A DNA stretch of 64,000 nucleotides. It comes from Aselliscus stoliczkanus (lineage: Eukaryota > Chordata > Mammalia > Chiroptera > Hipposideridae). The notes beneath the pieces are model-generated. The model was not told the DNA's origin. It ran no database searches and worked only from the letters and a program-made list of their open reading frames with translations. Location of the stretch: positions 93,313,001 through 93,377,000 of the forward strand of contig CM066729.1 in NCBI GenBank assembly GCA_033961575.1, written 5' to 3'. The position numbers and the translations under genes were made by a program. Below are positions 48,846 through 60,236 of the stretch, piece after piece (the first letter of the stretch is position 1; each line of letters opens with the position of its first letter).

Positions 48846-48950
48846 TTTTTTTTTTTTTGAGAGCAGTGTCACTGGCTCCCGTATGTGGGACCGAACTGGG
48901 GCCGCTGGCTTCCCAAGCCAGCACTTAACCACCGCACCACTCGCCCGGCC
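48846..48950 (-). mobile_element. Short tRNA-head SINE, antisense
   Basis: Poly(T), 'gagagcagtgtcactggctc', then 'gggaccgaactggggccgct' and the end 'cactcgcccggcc'. Near-repeat flanks (ttgagga before, ctgaggt after) suggest the target duplication. It has the same 3' junction as the copies at 4706 and 36106. Confidence 0.9.
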
Positions 48951-48954
48951 TGAG

Positions 48955-49235
48955 GTTTTTAACTAAAAATCATACATGTCATTATACATTTGTCCAAACC
49001 CATAGAATGTACAGCATCAAGAGTGAACACTAAGGTAAATTATGCACTTTGAGTGATTATGATGTGTCCATGTAGTTTCATCTATGATAAAAAATCTACC
49101 ATTCTGGAGAGTGATGCTAATAATGGGGGAGACTATGTACGTGTCAACATAGGGGGATTACGGGAAATTTCCATGCTTCCCTGCTCTAAGAAAAAAAATG
49201 TCTTTAATGAAAAAAAAAAGTATGTCAAAATAAAG
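48955..49235 (+). repeat. Old L1M-type 3' untranslated end, sense
   Basis: 'gtccaaacccatagaatgta', 'cagcatcaagagtgaacact', 'atgatgtgtccatgtagttt' and 'ctaataatgggggagactat' follow the order of old L1M 3' ends, in the opposite sense to the piece at 36225-36480. Confidence 0.8.
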
Positions 49236-50676
49236 GATCTCAAAAACCAAGTAGTTCCCATAATAAAATATTGGTAGTGACAGTGAATCAGAGAGAACAC
49301 ATTCTTTTATAAATATGTAAATATTTATAAATTGCATTTAACCTTTAAGTAAGAAAACTTATTTTTGATAATTTAGAGATGCAGTCAAAATATGTTTTTG
49401 AAATTTCATACCATGAATATACTAAATCTGATATTCAAAAATGTTGAGACAAATATGCAAATAATTTGAAATTATTTCAATGCTATTATAGCAAGATAAT
49501 GGTCAAATATCAATACTATTACCATTCTAGGTCTATACATTTATAGTTGTTTCTGCCTCACTTTTGTTAGAAATGTTTTTTGTGTGATATTTACTATCAG
49601 CTTCTGGTTCTCAAATATCAAATAATCCAATCAGTATGTTTACTATGCAATATATCAAGTAAAACTGATTCAAAAAATGATGATTCATTTCCATTTAATA
49701 GTATTAAGGTTACATAAAATATGTAGTTCAAATTAAATGTCATATTCTTTCAACTTCTATTCTCTAAAACCATGTTATTCAAATAATAGTAAAAATAAAT
49801 GAATTATATATTCACAAACTCAGACAAATTGAAGATTTAAAAACTCAGAGAAATTAAAAATTTACATAACAACAATAATTTCAGCTACAATAATTTTCCA
49901 TAATTCAGTACAGCCAAAAGAAAGTCTTGGGAATGCAACCTAGAGAGGAAAGCCTTATAATCTAGATAGATCCCTAGAGTGTTTGCAATACAAATGAAAA
50001 CAGAGTCATAGGGAGACTCTGAGTACAGGCTCCTGAGGAAGAAGTCATGAAAAGTAGGACAGAAAACACCTCTTCAATCTTCGTCGTATTTTACCCTTAA
50101 ATTCACATGATATATCTGACTACTTCTAAAGATAATTTATCAATCTTCCTCAAAGGGTCAACATTCTAGTGCTTTGCTGATATCCTAGGGTTCAAGGATC
50201 CTTGTTTAGACTTTTACCTGTCCACACAACCAAAAGTGAAATTTCTTCATTGATATTGTCCAATTTGTGGCTCAGATACTTCTACAATTCAGTGGCAATT
50301 TTTTGCTCATTAAAATACATCGTGCTGTATCATTTGGATATAAGGTAAAAATAAAAACAAAAACCATGACCCCTACATTAAATCACACTTGCAAATCAAT
50401 AATTTGAGATTAGTATTTGAGCCAATGTAAATGTTAAAATACTAATTCTAACAGAAACAAAAGAGAGTAGAATGTCTTCATGACTTGTGTCTGAAATAAG
50501 ACACAAAAATCACTAACCATATAGTAAGAGATTGAACTTTATTACAATTATGGAGTTCTGTTCATCAACATAAGCAATTAACTGGGAGAAGATAATATAA
50601 CCAACCAAAACTCATACCCAGAATATACACTGTATACATATTTCATTGTCTATCCTTATACCAAAAACACACAGTC
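49236..50676. other. Unique AT-rich sequence
   Basis: No gene or repeat recognised. Confidence 0.5.
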
Positions 50677-51791
50677 TTTTTTATTTTTTTAGATTATTTT
50701 TATTGGGGAATTGGTGGAGGGGAACAACATTGGGGAATCTTGGAAGGGGAACAGACAAGTTGCTGTCCTTTTGTTCTTCAGTCTAATTGTGGAGGACGTT
50801 GCTTCACTGGCCCATGTGGGTATTATCATTGCGCTCTTCCAGGGTGAGGAGGTTGCTCGCCGGCCATTGCATGGCTGCTCATGGTGGCTCATGGCAGCTC
50901 ACGAAAGCTCATGCCAGCTGCTGGCCAGCCCCACTGCATCCTACATCATCGCCAGTGACTCACAGCAGACCAACTACAGGTCGAGCTATTGTTCACCATC
51001 TTATGTCACATTATAGCTTGCTTGTCTGCCCCCATGCTCCTCTCCATAAAGACAGATCATAACTTCAATATTATGCTTACTGTATATATCCCTGTTTGGC
51101 ACAAAAGTATGGATGGTTAGTCAATGACAGGTAAGATCCCACGAGAGGGACAACTCAAGCCATACATGGTCTTGTCAGTGCCTGTGGGTGCCCATGGGTG
51201 CCAATGGGTACCAGTGGGTGCAATAGGAGTTGACAGAACTAGGGTATGAACCCCTTGCTTCAGGGTCTGACAGGGTGCCTGTGAAATGACCTATTGATAT
51301 GATAACATCTGTCCTCCGTGTAATCCTATCAGTGAGTTTCTGCATTAGAGGTTTCTGTCTCTTAGGGAGGTGCATGTAAGCAGATCATGGGGCTTTCAGT
51401 AATGGCAGCCTGCAGGCATGGGTGATTTGCCCCGGAGATTAATTCTTGGATGTGAGACACACAGACCTCAGAAGATACATTGATCCTTTCATGTGTATGA
51501 GAATAAAAGGAACAGTCAGGCTTGATTTCGGGGCTCTTAGTCCAAGAGGCTTTGAGTCCCCTGGCTAACACTGCATTTGAACTATCCTTTGTCTCTTGTC
51601 TATATTTTTCTGCTTCTCAACCCCCGCCGTCCCTTCTGAACACTTACTGCCCTGTAGTGCAGGTCGAGACAATCTTAGCTATAGAAGGCGCAGCATCACT
51701 GGTCCTCTATGTGGGATCCGAACTGGGGCCTTGCTGCTCAGCACTGGTGTCCCATGCCAACTCTTAACCAACCCACCACTTGGCTGGCCCC
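50677..51791 (-). mobile_element. Long T+ SINE, antisense, split by a solo LTR
   Basis: The SINE tail complement ('ttattggggaattggtgg') opens the left part (50677-51003) and the head complement ('gtgggatccgaactggggcc' to 'cacttggctggcccc') closes the right part (51678-51791). Joining across the LTR restores the normal SINE phrase '..caccatcttagct..', seen uninterrupted in the copy at 62104-62118. Confidence 0.9.
51004..51671 (+). mobile_element. Solo LTR, family A (copy 4), inside a SINE
   Basis: A 668-bp element starting TGTCACATTATAGC and ending GTCGAGACA, with a perfect 6-bp target duplication ATCTTA (50998-51003 and 51672-51677). Its polyadenylation signal is in 'gagaataaaagg' (about 51500). 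A short tandem stretch of 'tgggtgcc/caatgggt' units (51184-51222) is unique to this copy. No internal genes. It postdates the SINE it interrupts. Confidence 0.92.
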
Positions 51792-53165
51792 AATTGCTCA
51801 ATCTTTATCTGAAGTCTTGGTACTATGATTTCTCAAATTTGTTTCTTAAGATTATTAGGCTACTATGAGGCCTTTACATTTTCCAAGTAAATTTTAGAAT
51901 CAACTTGTCAATATCCATACCACCAACAACAAAATATCCAAGGATTATCATTGGATTTATATTGACTTTACATGACAATTTGAGGTGGTAACCGCTAGAT
52001 ACTGAGAGTGGTTTCAAAGGAACAGAATCTTAGGATGAATTTTCTGAATTGATTCTTGGATTTTGGAATTAGTTCTCTAATCTGATTATATTTAAAGGCA
52101 CTAATGATTCTATTTCAGGTAGTGAGGAGAGCATAGAGAGTCCATGGTGTCATGTGCAATAGAGAAATGCAAAATTTTTCCACTGGATACACCAAATCAA
52201 TGCTTATAAGAGTAACTTCTGCCTCTGGACTGCCATCAAACCTGAGCTTCAATGATAGCTCTTTGTTGGGTCTCCAGCCTAACAATCTGCTCTGCAGATT
52301 TCCAATTGACAGCCCTTACAAACATGTGAGTCTATTCTTTAAAATCAAAACTTTCTCATTTTCATATAAAAATATAAGATTTTTATATAAATAGATATGT
52401 ATATATATTTGCCTTTTATTTTTCTTGAGAACCCTAACACGGATTTTTTATTTTCCAACCCATAAATACACTAGTCCAATATCCCTCCATTTCTGTAGGC
52501 TTTCTTTAATTTTCCCCCAAAACTTTATAGTTTTAGTTTAAATATATAGAACATCTTTGTTGGTTCTTTTTAAATAAGTGATACCTTTCTAATTGTTAGC
52601 TTTTAATATAAAGAAATGCAAATGTTTCATATGCTGCTCAGAAACTGCTAAATTGACATATTAATTTTAAAAGTATGAATTATTTTATTAAAAATTATGT
52701 CATCTCTAACAAGAACTTAAATGCTCATTCTTCTTTTTCAGTTTTTATACTTTTTTCTTCTTCTTGCCTTATGGATATTCAGTATAATTTGGATAAAAGT
52801 AATGATGATCAGCATCTTGTCGTGTTCATGAACTCAGGTGGATAGTGTTCAATATTTCACAACTAAATATAATGCTGACTATAGGTTGCTTATATATTTG
52901 TATCCTTTATCTAATTAAGATGTACCATTCCATTCCTAAATTCCTTTCATTATTCAGATTCCCAGGAAATATATTAACTCATTCTTGGACAGTGTTTTCA
53001 TTTTATATACCTATATTTAAGTACTGTGTTGTTGCTTAGAAGTTTTTTAATTTTAGAACAGTTGAAATCATATCCTGGATTAGTTCTACAGAGTAAACAA
53101 ATGAATATGTTTATGTTTACAGTTGCATTATAGGGAAATAGAATTATAGGTATATTGAGTTTGTG
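51792..53165 (-). repeat. Old L1M ORF2, antisense, interrupted
   Basis: Antisense ORF2 wording such as 'agtaaattttagaatcaact', 'tgtcaatatccataccacca', 'tccatttctgtaggctttct', 'aaaactttatagttttagtt' and 'cagcatcttgtcgtgttcat' follows L1M order. A different piece at about 52000-52450 interrupts it. The frame is lost. Confidence 0.65.
52085..52450 (+). repeat. Old LTR-like repeat (possibly MaLR), doubtful
   Basis: 'tctccagcctaacaatctgc', 'cagatttccaattgacagcc' and the end 'cttgagaaccctaacacgga' recall a common old LTR end with an 'agaaccctgactaatac' terminus. Family not certain. Confidence 0.4.
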
Positions 53166-53596
53166 GTACAATGGATATCAAAAACATATTTTCATAAAAT
53201 CATTTTTTTAAAGTGTTAAGTGCTATATTCTTGTCACTCATATTTTTAAAGAATTTTTATTAAAAATGAAACTAATATACAACATTATAGCAGTCGCAGG
53301 TGTACACCATAGATGCTCAACCTTTATATACCTTAAAAATTGATCACCATAGTAACCATCTGACACCGTGCTATGCTATCAAATATTATTGACTGTATTC
53401 CCCACGCTGCACATTACATCCCCAGGGCTATTTTGCAACTACCAATTTGTACTCCTTAATCTCTTCACCTTTTTCACCCTGTCCAAACTCTCCGACCACC
53501 TATAACCCTGATAAATCTAGTACCCAACTGACATCATACATAGTTCTTACAATATTATGCTATACCCTACATCCCATGACTACTTTGTAACAGGGT

Positions 53597-53740
53597 AAGA
53601 GATCAAATATGTGGTGATGAAAGGAGAACTTACTCTGAGCAGTGAACACAGAGTGGATATATAGATGATGGATTACAGAATTGTGCACCTGAAAACTATG
53701 TAACTTTACTAAGTGTCACCACAATAAAATGTAACTAAAA
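53597..53740 (+). mobile_element. Short L1 3' end, sense, nested in copy B
   Basis: 'gtggtgatgaaaggagaact', 'attgtgcacctgaaaactat' and 'caccacaataaaatgtaact' are a sense L1 3' untranslated end. It sits where the host L1 should read on from 'gactactttgtaac' to 'accaatttgtacttc'. Confidence 0.75.
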
Positions 53741-53748
53741 CCAATTTG

Positions 53749-53888
53749 GGGCCACCGAGTTGGTTAAGAGCTCGCTCAAGGGTGTGAGCTGAGCTCTGAA
53801 CAACAGCAGTTCTATGCCCAGCCCGAGCTGAGCTGCTGCTGAGCTGCCAACAGGTGGCAGGATAGCTCAGCTAAAAAAAAAAAAAAAA
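53749..53888 (+). mobile_element. Variant SINE, rearranged body
   Basis: A head-like start 'ggggccaccgagttggttaa' without a full tRNA copy, then 'gagctgagctctgaacaaca', 'gagctgagctgctgctgagc' and 'aggtggcaggatagctcagc' followed by poly(A). It shares its last block with a tail fragment at 61761-61815. It differs from the long family (no CCAATAAAATC end). Confidence 0.75.
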
Positions 53889-56800
53889 TTGTGTACTTCT
53901 TAATCCCTTCCCATTTTTCACTGACCCCCTAAATCCCCTCCCATATGGCAACGATTAAAATGGTCTCTGTATTTATGAGTGTGTTTCTGTTTTGTTTGTT
54001 TGTTTTGTTCTTTAGATTTCACTTATAAGAGAAATCACATTGCATCTGTCTTTCTTTGTCTGATAGACTTCACCCAGCACAACACTCTCCAGGTCCATCC
54101 ATGCCAATGCAGATGGCAAGAACTCATTCCCTTCCATGGTCAAGCAATATTCCATTGTATATATGTACCAACTTCTCTTTACCCATTCATCCATCAATGG
54201 ACACTCAGGCTGCCTCCACATTTTGGCCATTGCACATAATGCTGCAATGAACGTATGGATGCAAAAGTCCTCTCAAAATATCGTTTTTTTGTTTCTTCAG
54301 ATAAATAAGCAGAAGTGGGATTACCTGGTGTTTTTTGGTCTCTTCTTGTAGCCTTTGTTTCAAAGTCTATTTTGTCTGGTAAAATTATTGCTAACCCAGT
54401 TGTTGTTTTTTTTTCCCCCATTTTCATTAAATAACTCTTTCCATCCCTTTACTTTCAGTTGTGTCTTTCAAATTGAAGTGAGTCTCTTATAGGCAGCATA
54501 TGTAAGGGTTTTATTTTATTATCCATACAGCCATCATATGTTTTTGATTGGAGCATTTAATCTATTTACATTTAAAGTAATTGTTGACAGGTATGTAGTT
54601 ATTGCCATTTTATTGTTCATATGTTTCATATTTTTTATTATTTTCATCTTAAAGAAGTCGCTTTAACATTCTTCATAATACTGATTCGGGGGTGATGAAT
54701 TCCTTTTGCCTTTTCATGTCTGGGAAGCTCTTTATCTGTCCTTCAATTTTAAATGATAGATAGTCTTGCTGGGTAGAGTACCCTTGGTTATAGGTCCTTG
54801 CTTTTCATCATGCTGAATATTTTGTGCCAATTTCTTCTGGCCTGCAAAGTTTCTGTTGAGAAATCAGCTGACAACCTGAAAGGGCTCCCTTATAAGTTTC
54901 TAACTGCCTTTCTTTTGCTGCTTTTACAATTCTCTCTTTGTCTTTAAGCTTTGCCATTTAAATTATAATGTCACTTGGTGTGGGCCTGTTTGAATTCACC
55001 CTGTTTGGGACTATCTGTTCTTCCTGAATGTGCATGTATATTTCCTTAGCCAGATTAGACAAGTTTCCAGTCATTATTTCTTCAAATATGTTCTCAGTCC
55101 CTCACTTTGTCTCTTCTCCCTCTGGTAGCTCTTTGATGCAAATGTTGTTATGCTTGATGTTGTCCCAGAGGTCTCAAAGTATCCTTATTTTTAAAATTAT
55201 TTTTCCCTTTTGCTGTTCCAGTTGGGTGTTTTCTGTTCCCTTGTCTTCCAAATCTATCATCTGCTTCTTCTAGTCTGCTGGTGATTTCTTCTTGTGCATT
55301 TTTCATTTCATAAATATTATTCTTCACTTCTGACTAGCTTATTTTCATGGTTTCTGTGTCTTTTTTATGCTTACTATCTTTTTATTAAAGTTCTCGCTAA
55401 GTTCCATGAGAATACTTATAACCAGTGTTTTGAACTCTGTCTCTTGTAGGTTACTTGACTCCATCAGTTTAGTTCTTTTTCTGGATTTTTCTTCTGTTCC
55501 TTCATTTGGGATGGGTTTCTTTTAATACTTATTTTGGCTGTCTCTCTCTGTTTGTTTCTATGAATTAGGTAGAGCTGTTATGTCTTTCATTCTTGCCAGG
55601 TGGCCTTAGGTTGTAGGTGCCCTGTGGGGCCTAGTGGTACAGTATGCCTGCTCACCTACACTAGGTTCTCCAGGAGTGTCCCTCGTGTTGGTTGTGTGTG
55701 CTTTCCTATAATGTTTGAGCCTTGATTGTTATTGTCATGTCAATGGGTGAGATTGACCTTCAGGCTGATTGGTTGTTGGGTATGGCCACACCCACAGCTT
55801 ATAGGTTGCTCTATCGGGGGTTTTCCACATAGAGTGAGATTTGCCCCAGTGGGTTCTGGTGCTTGTTGAGACCACCCTTTCAGTGTGCCACTTGTGGGGC
55901 TAATTTGGAAGTGCCCTGCTGTGATCTGCAACCAAACTTTAATTCTGTTGCTTCTGGGGCCTCTTGGGAGGGACTCTAGTGCAGGCCCAGGTCAGCTACT
56001 GCCTGTGACCATGTGGTGACTACGTGGTAGGAACTATAAAATGATCCACAGTTTGTCACTGCCTGTCCTGTACCTGAGGGGTGCGTGGGAAAGGCCATGC
56101 TGTGAACTAAGGATGGTATTCAACATGTCAAGTCTTGGGTAGCACCACAAAAAGCCGGAACACTCTGAGCCTTGCTGCCAGCTCTGACTCCCTTAAGGTT
56201 TAGCCTGTGATAAAGTTCATAGGGTATGGAGTTGGGTTTTGTGGGGCCTTAGTGAGTCACCAGGGTGGAGCAAGAGGAGCTCACCAGACCAATTCAGATT
56301 CAGATTTGGGATGGTCATGGGAAAGGGCTCAACACAGGAAACAGGGTGCCTGCCTGCTGGCTGCACTGAAGGAGGACCCCACACAGGGAAACTGGCAACT
56401 ATCTTACAGCCCTTGCCTGAAGCCACAGACCTCAGTCTGCCCCCTGTATGTCTCCAGTACCATCTCCTGCCCCAAGTCACTACCTCTGCTGGAGCCCAGA
56501 GTGAGTGCCTATGAGTGAGTCTGTGTGGGTCCTTTAAGAAGTTGTCTGGACTTCCTACAACCTTCTGTCCCACCTATACTGTTGGGTGCCCACTTTTTTT
56601 CACAGCCTGATATTGTGGGTGCTCCTCTTTCCAACACCAGTACCCCAGACTGGAGAGCTGGGTGTGAGTTTGGGGTCCATTGCTCCTTCATACCTCTGTA
56701 CCTGAGATATCCCTCCCAATTTTCATTTGCCACATGAAGATTTGGGGCCAGCCTGTTTGGCAAATCCACCCCTTAGACCAGTCTTAACTTGGTTTCTTCT

Positions 56801-56947
56801 TTATATCCTTAGTTATAAAGCTTCTGTACAACTAGACTTCAGATGATTCTTGAGGTTGATTATTCTATAATGTTGTTGTAATTTTGATGTTCACAGTATG
56901 AGGCAAGCATGAAATTTATCTATTTCTCCATCTTAGATCCCTCTCCA

Positions 56948-57698
56948 CAATCATCTATTTTTATTAATACTGAATTCACAATGAAGAAGTGTTATGTGTT
57001 ATGTGTTTTTTCCCTCCTTTAAAAAAAAAGTGTAGAAACAATATTAGGAATAGTTTTGGTGTTTTAAAATAATAACAAACTGTGTAACAAGGAATCTAAA
57101 ATGTTCTGTTTACCATTGACTAGAACTGTAAATAATTTCTTATATATTGAGAAAACTAAATTGATTCCTCCTTTCCTGTACGTTTGTTTTCTAGATACTT
57201 AGATGATTGACAGGTATGCAAGTGTACTAATAAACACTGTGATCTTTGTGAAGTAAGTTTTTGCAACCCAGGAGGTATGACTATGCAAATCCTAGCAGAT
57301 GGCTATGTAAATGTAAATGTACTTGTTCTACTAAAGCTTGACATAGTGACACATTTAATTAATTTTATATATATTATTAATATTTTTTTCCATAAAATTT
57401 ATAAGAAATTATTTAAAGGATTTTCATCCATTGCAGAATTCTTCTTACCTGTTAGTCGGGCTGATGGGCATTGTGAAATCTTGGCAGAACATTTTATAGT
57501 TGAAAAACTTCAATCTCTGAGAGGATTACATGGCAGATGGCAATGTAAAGAAACTACTCAACTATCTGAGTGCTGTGTTTACTTAGCCATCTGCTGGGTG
57601 TTCATTCCCTTGGGCTTCAAAATTTACTTGGAGGCTAGGAAGAGTGCCTACAGAATCAAGGTGTTTTTGGGTCCAAGCACTAATATATACATTATATA
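56948..57698. other. Unique sequence
   Basis: No gene supported. A 140-codon open frame (57277-57699, plus) is the longest outside repeats; no domain or homologue comes to mind. Confidence 0.45.
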
Positions 57699-57903
57699 GA
57701 GGGTGCCAAAAAAAGTATACAAATTTATAAAAGAAAAAACTATTAAAATTTTAAAACTCAATATAAACTGAAAACAAAACATGAATACAAGTCACTTTTG
57801 ACTTCTGCAATTACAAGAGGTGTTCAAAGTGGTTACCATCAGTGTCCAGACATTTCTGAGTACTTGACCAAAGTGTCCACTTGTATACATTTTTTGGCAC
57901 CCC
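57699..57903. mobile_element. Mariner-type MITE, 205 bp
   Basis: Starts GAGGGTGCCAAAAAAAGTAT and ends ATACATTTTTTGGCACCCC: terminal inverted repeats of about 25 bp. TA on both sides (57697-57698, 57904-57905) is the mariner/Tc1 target duplication. The interior ('cacttttgacttctgcaatt', 'gaggtgttcaaagtggttac') looks like scraps of a transposase gene. Non-autonomous. Confidence 0.88.
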
Positions 57904-57915
57904 TAATATGTATAG

Positions 57916-57917
<2 letters not shown>

Positions 57918-57964
<47 letters not shown>
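57918..57964. repeat. (AT)n microsatellite
   Basis: About 23 AT units, just right of the MITE. Confidence 0.97.
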
Positions 57965-57967
<3 letters not shown>

Positions 57968-60175
57968 CTATTTAGGAAAGTATTTTGATTTTATGTAGCT
58001 TATTTTCAATTTTAAGTAGTGTTATAAAAAATTTTGTTGTATATTCTAAATAGAAGCATATCAAGTCTTATTTAGTCTTTCAACTGAAGAATCTTGAACA
58101 AGAATCCACCAATATTTCATCTTAGTCCAGTTAATTTTTTGCAATATATTTAAGGTTCTATTTGGAAAAGTAATGTTTTATTGATTAATGTTTTATTAAT
58201 TGCATATTTATAGAGCAGTATATTTAAATAATAAAGTAATAAAAGTAATTTATAAAGAGAAATTAAGCCAATAGTTTGAGACATAATTCAAATATTTCTT
58301 CATATATATTTTTTTAATTTGCTATATTTTTATTTGATTTTTACTTTACCTTTCTCCCTTATTGAGCTTTTTGAGTAAAATATAAGTTCAATTATCAATG
58401 ACTTGGATGATCACTATATTATTTATACTAGAAAATATTTATTGAAATGCACATATTCTGGAAAACAGAAATCTGTAATTGTATATTGACCTTAATATTA
58501 AAAGAATACTCAAAGATACCTGTTACCCTTGCTAAAGTGTGCAAACTCTCACCTGTAGTAATTGAGTTAGTGTTTTCTGTCATCAGTATAGTGATTGAAG
58601 TTCCTTGTTATATAAATTTTCCTTATTTATGATTGAGAATTTTCCTGATATAAATGAAATGCTACAAAGTTATTTCAAATCATAAAAATAACTTTTAATT
58701 TTTTATGACTCAAATGATCATAAAACTAAAATAAAACAAGGAGTTGTAGGATATATTGTATTTTGAGACAGACATGTTCACCAATGGTAAATATCAAGAA
58801 TAACAAATACTCCCTGTAAAAAAGACAGTATGTGCTCTGTGAAATTCAGAATGAAAACGTCTCTAAACCTCCAGGGTTGTGATCAATTGAGATATCTGGG
58901 GATCGGTGAGGTTTTATTTCCAGGACAATAGATGAGCTATTACCAGGGTCTCAGATGAGTTGTATATAGGCTTTTCCTGAATAAAATAACACTAATATTT
59001 AATAGCTATTTAAGAGATTTAATTTGTAAATTTCAAAAGTAGCTTGCTCCTCTGTTGACCAGTATCAGTAATGTCATAGTAGGAAATTTTTTACTTGGAA
59101 GTATTTTATTAACAATTCTTGATGTACAGATGTCTAAGGCTATTTTCTAATAGAAAATCATCGTACTGAAGCTCCTGGAATGCTTTCATGGGTTTATTTT
59201 CCAGGACATTTCTGAGGATGAAAGCCCTCTAGGTTAGCCATTTGTACCAAATAATTAATACTCTACTGATCTTTATTAAAGATATAGTTCCTGTTAATAG
59301 CTTGGGGAATCCAAAATAAATTTGCCTAAATATTAAACTGTGTGATCTCATAACATAATATTACTTGGGGAAACAGGATTGTTTATGTGACATAGGAGGA
59401 AAATTACACATGTTAACAACTAGCAGACATAAATAATTTTCTTTATCCCTGCTGTAGTTGAAATGCATGTAATAAATGTGCTTTAAAATCAAGTAAATTG
59501 TCTTATTGTTCTTTAAGTTCTGAAGTAAGAAAGTCATAAAGATATCATTCTTAATTAGATTCCTGGTATGTTCATTTAGAAAACTGTATTGGTCTTTAGC
59601 AGTTCTGGATTATTATATGTGATCAATGTTTCCTAGAATATTTTCTAGGAAATTTATGTTTTTCTCATCTGATAGAAGCTTCAGTGTGTTTTAAATAGAT
59701 TTGTAATACATTTTATACAATATTATTTATAGATAGTCTAATCAACTCAAGTGACTTGTTTAATTATTCCACTGGAAAGCTGCAACTAGAAATTAGCAAT
59801 ATTTAGTTTTAGTTAATTTCTCTGCAAGAGTAATTAAATGTTGGTGTGTATTATTAAAAGGAGTATTTTAGAGATGAAGATATATATTTAGAAGATAAAA
59901 CTAATTTAGGAGATAACATTAAGCCAGAAAAGATGAAGCACATAATATTGTCTTAGCTTTTTTGTTTGCTTGTTTACTTTTTTATTTGTTTTCATTTAAC
60001 TACCTTCTCAGGTTGATTCTTAACTCAAAATTTTGTAATCATCTACTCAAGTGCTTACTACATTATCAGTATTGTGTATGCTTTAATATTGAATACAGTA
60101 TCATTGATATTAATATGCCTTGCTTTCTTGACTACAGATAAAACTTCTAGAGATGTGCAATCAATGCTTTTTCCC
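57965..60175. other. Unique AT-rich sequence
   Basis: About 2.2 kb with no supported gene or repeat. Confidence 0.5.
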
Positions 60176-60179
60176 AACC

Positions 60180-60236
60180 TTCAGTGTAAGTCCAGATATA
60201 GAGTATGTGCTCAACAAAGTATTTATTGAATTGAAT
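60180..60236 (+). repeat. LINE-2 3' tip, small
   Basis: 'gagtatgtgctcaacaaagt' followed by 'atttattgaattgaatt' matches the L2 terminus pattern. Confidence 0.5.

Larger units (their letters stand above)
53245..56947 (-). mobile_element. L1 with intact 5' end and deleted middle (copy B)
   Basis: The same architecture as copy A, antisense. From the right: 5' terminus (TAAGATGG, complement near 56928), long GC-richer 5' untranslated region (about 56947-54650), a scrap of the ORF2 endonuclease (TGLAIILPDKIDFETKATRRD, minus strand, about 54395-54335), the same jump near 54330 into the ORF2 C-terminus, and the 3' untranslated end down to about 53245. Inserts at 53597-53740 (L1 3' end) and 53749-53888 (SINE) interrupt its 3' part. 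No ORF1 and no reverse transcriptase. Confidence 0.8.

Noticed and set aside
24080..56947. Simple 29-kb tandem segmental duplication explaining both L1 copies A and B
   Set aside because: The sequences beside the two copies look different, so I prefer independent insertions, but I could not align them fully; it stays open as an alternative.
57277..57699. 140-codon open frame outside repeats, as a possible gene
   Set aside because: A rough estimate for DNA this AT-rich gives about one such frame by chance in 64 kb on both strands. No domain, promoter or homologue is apparent.
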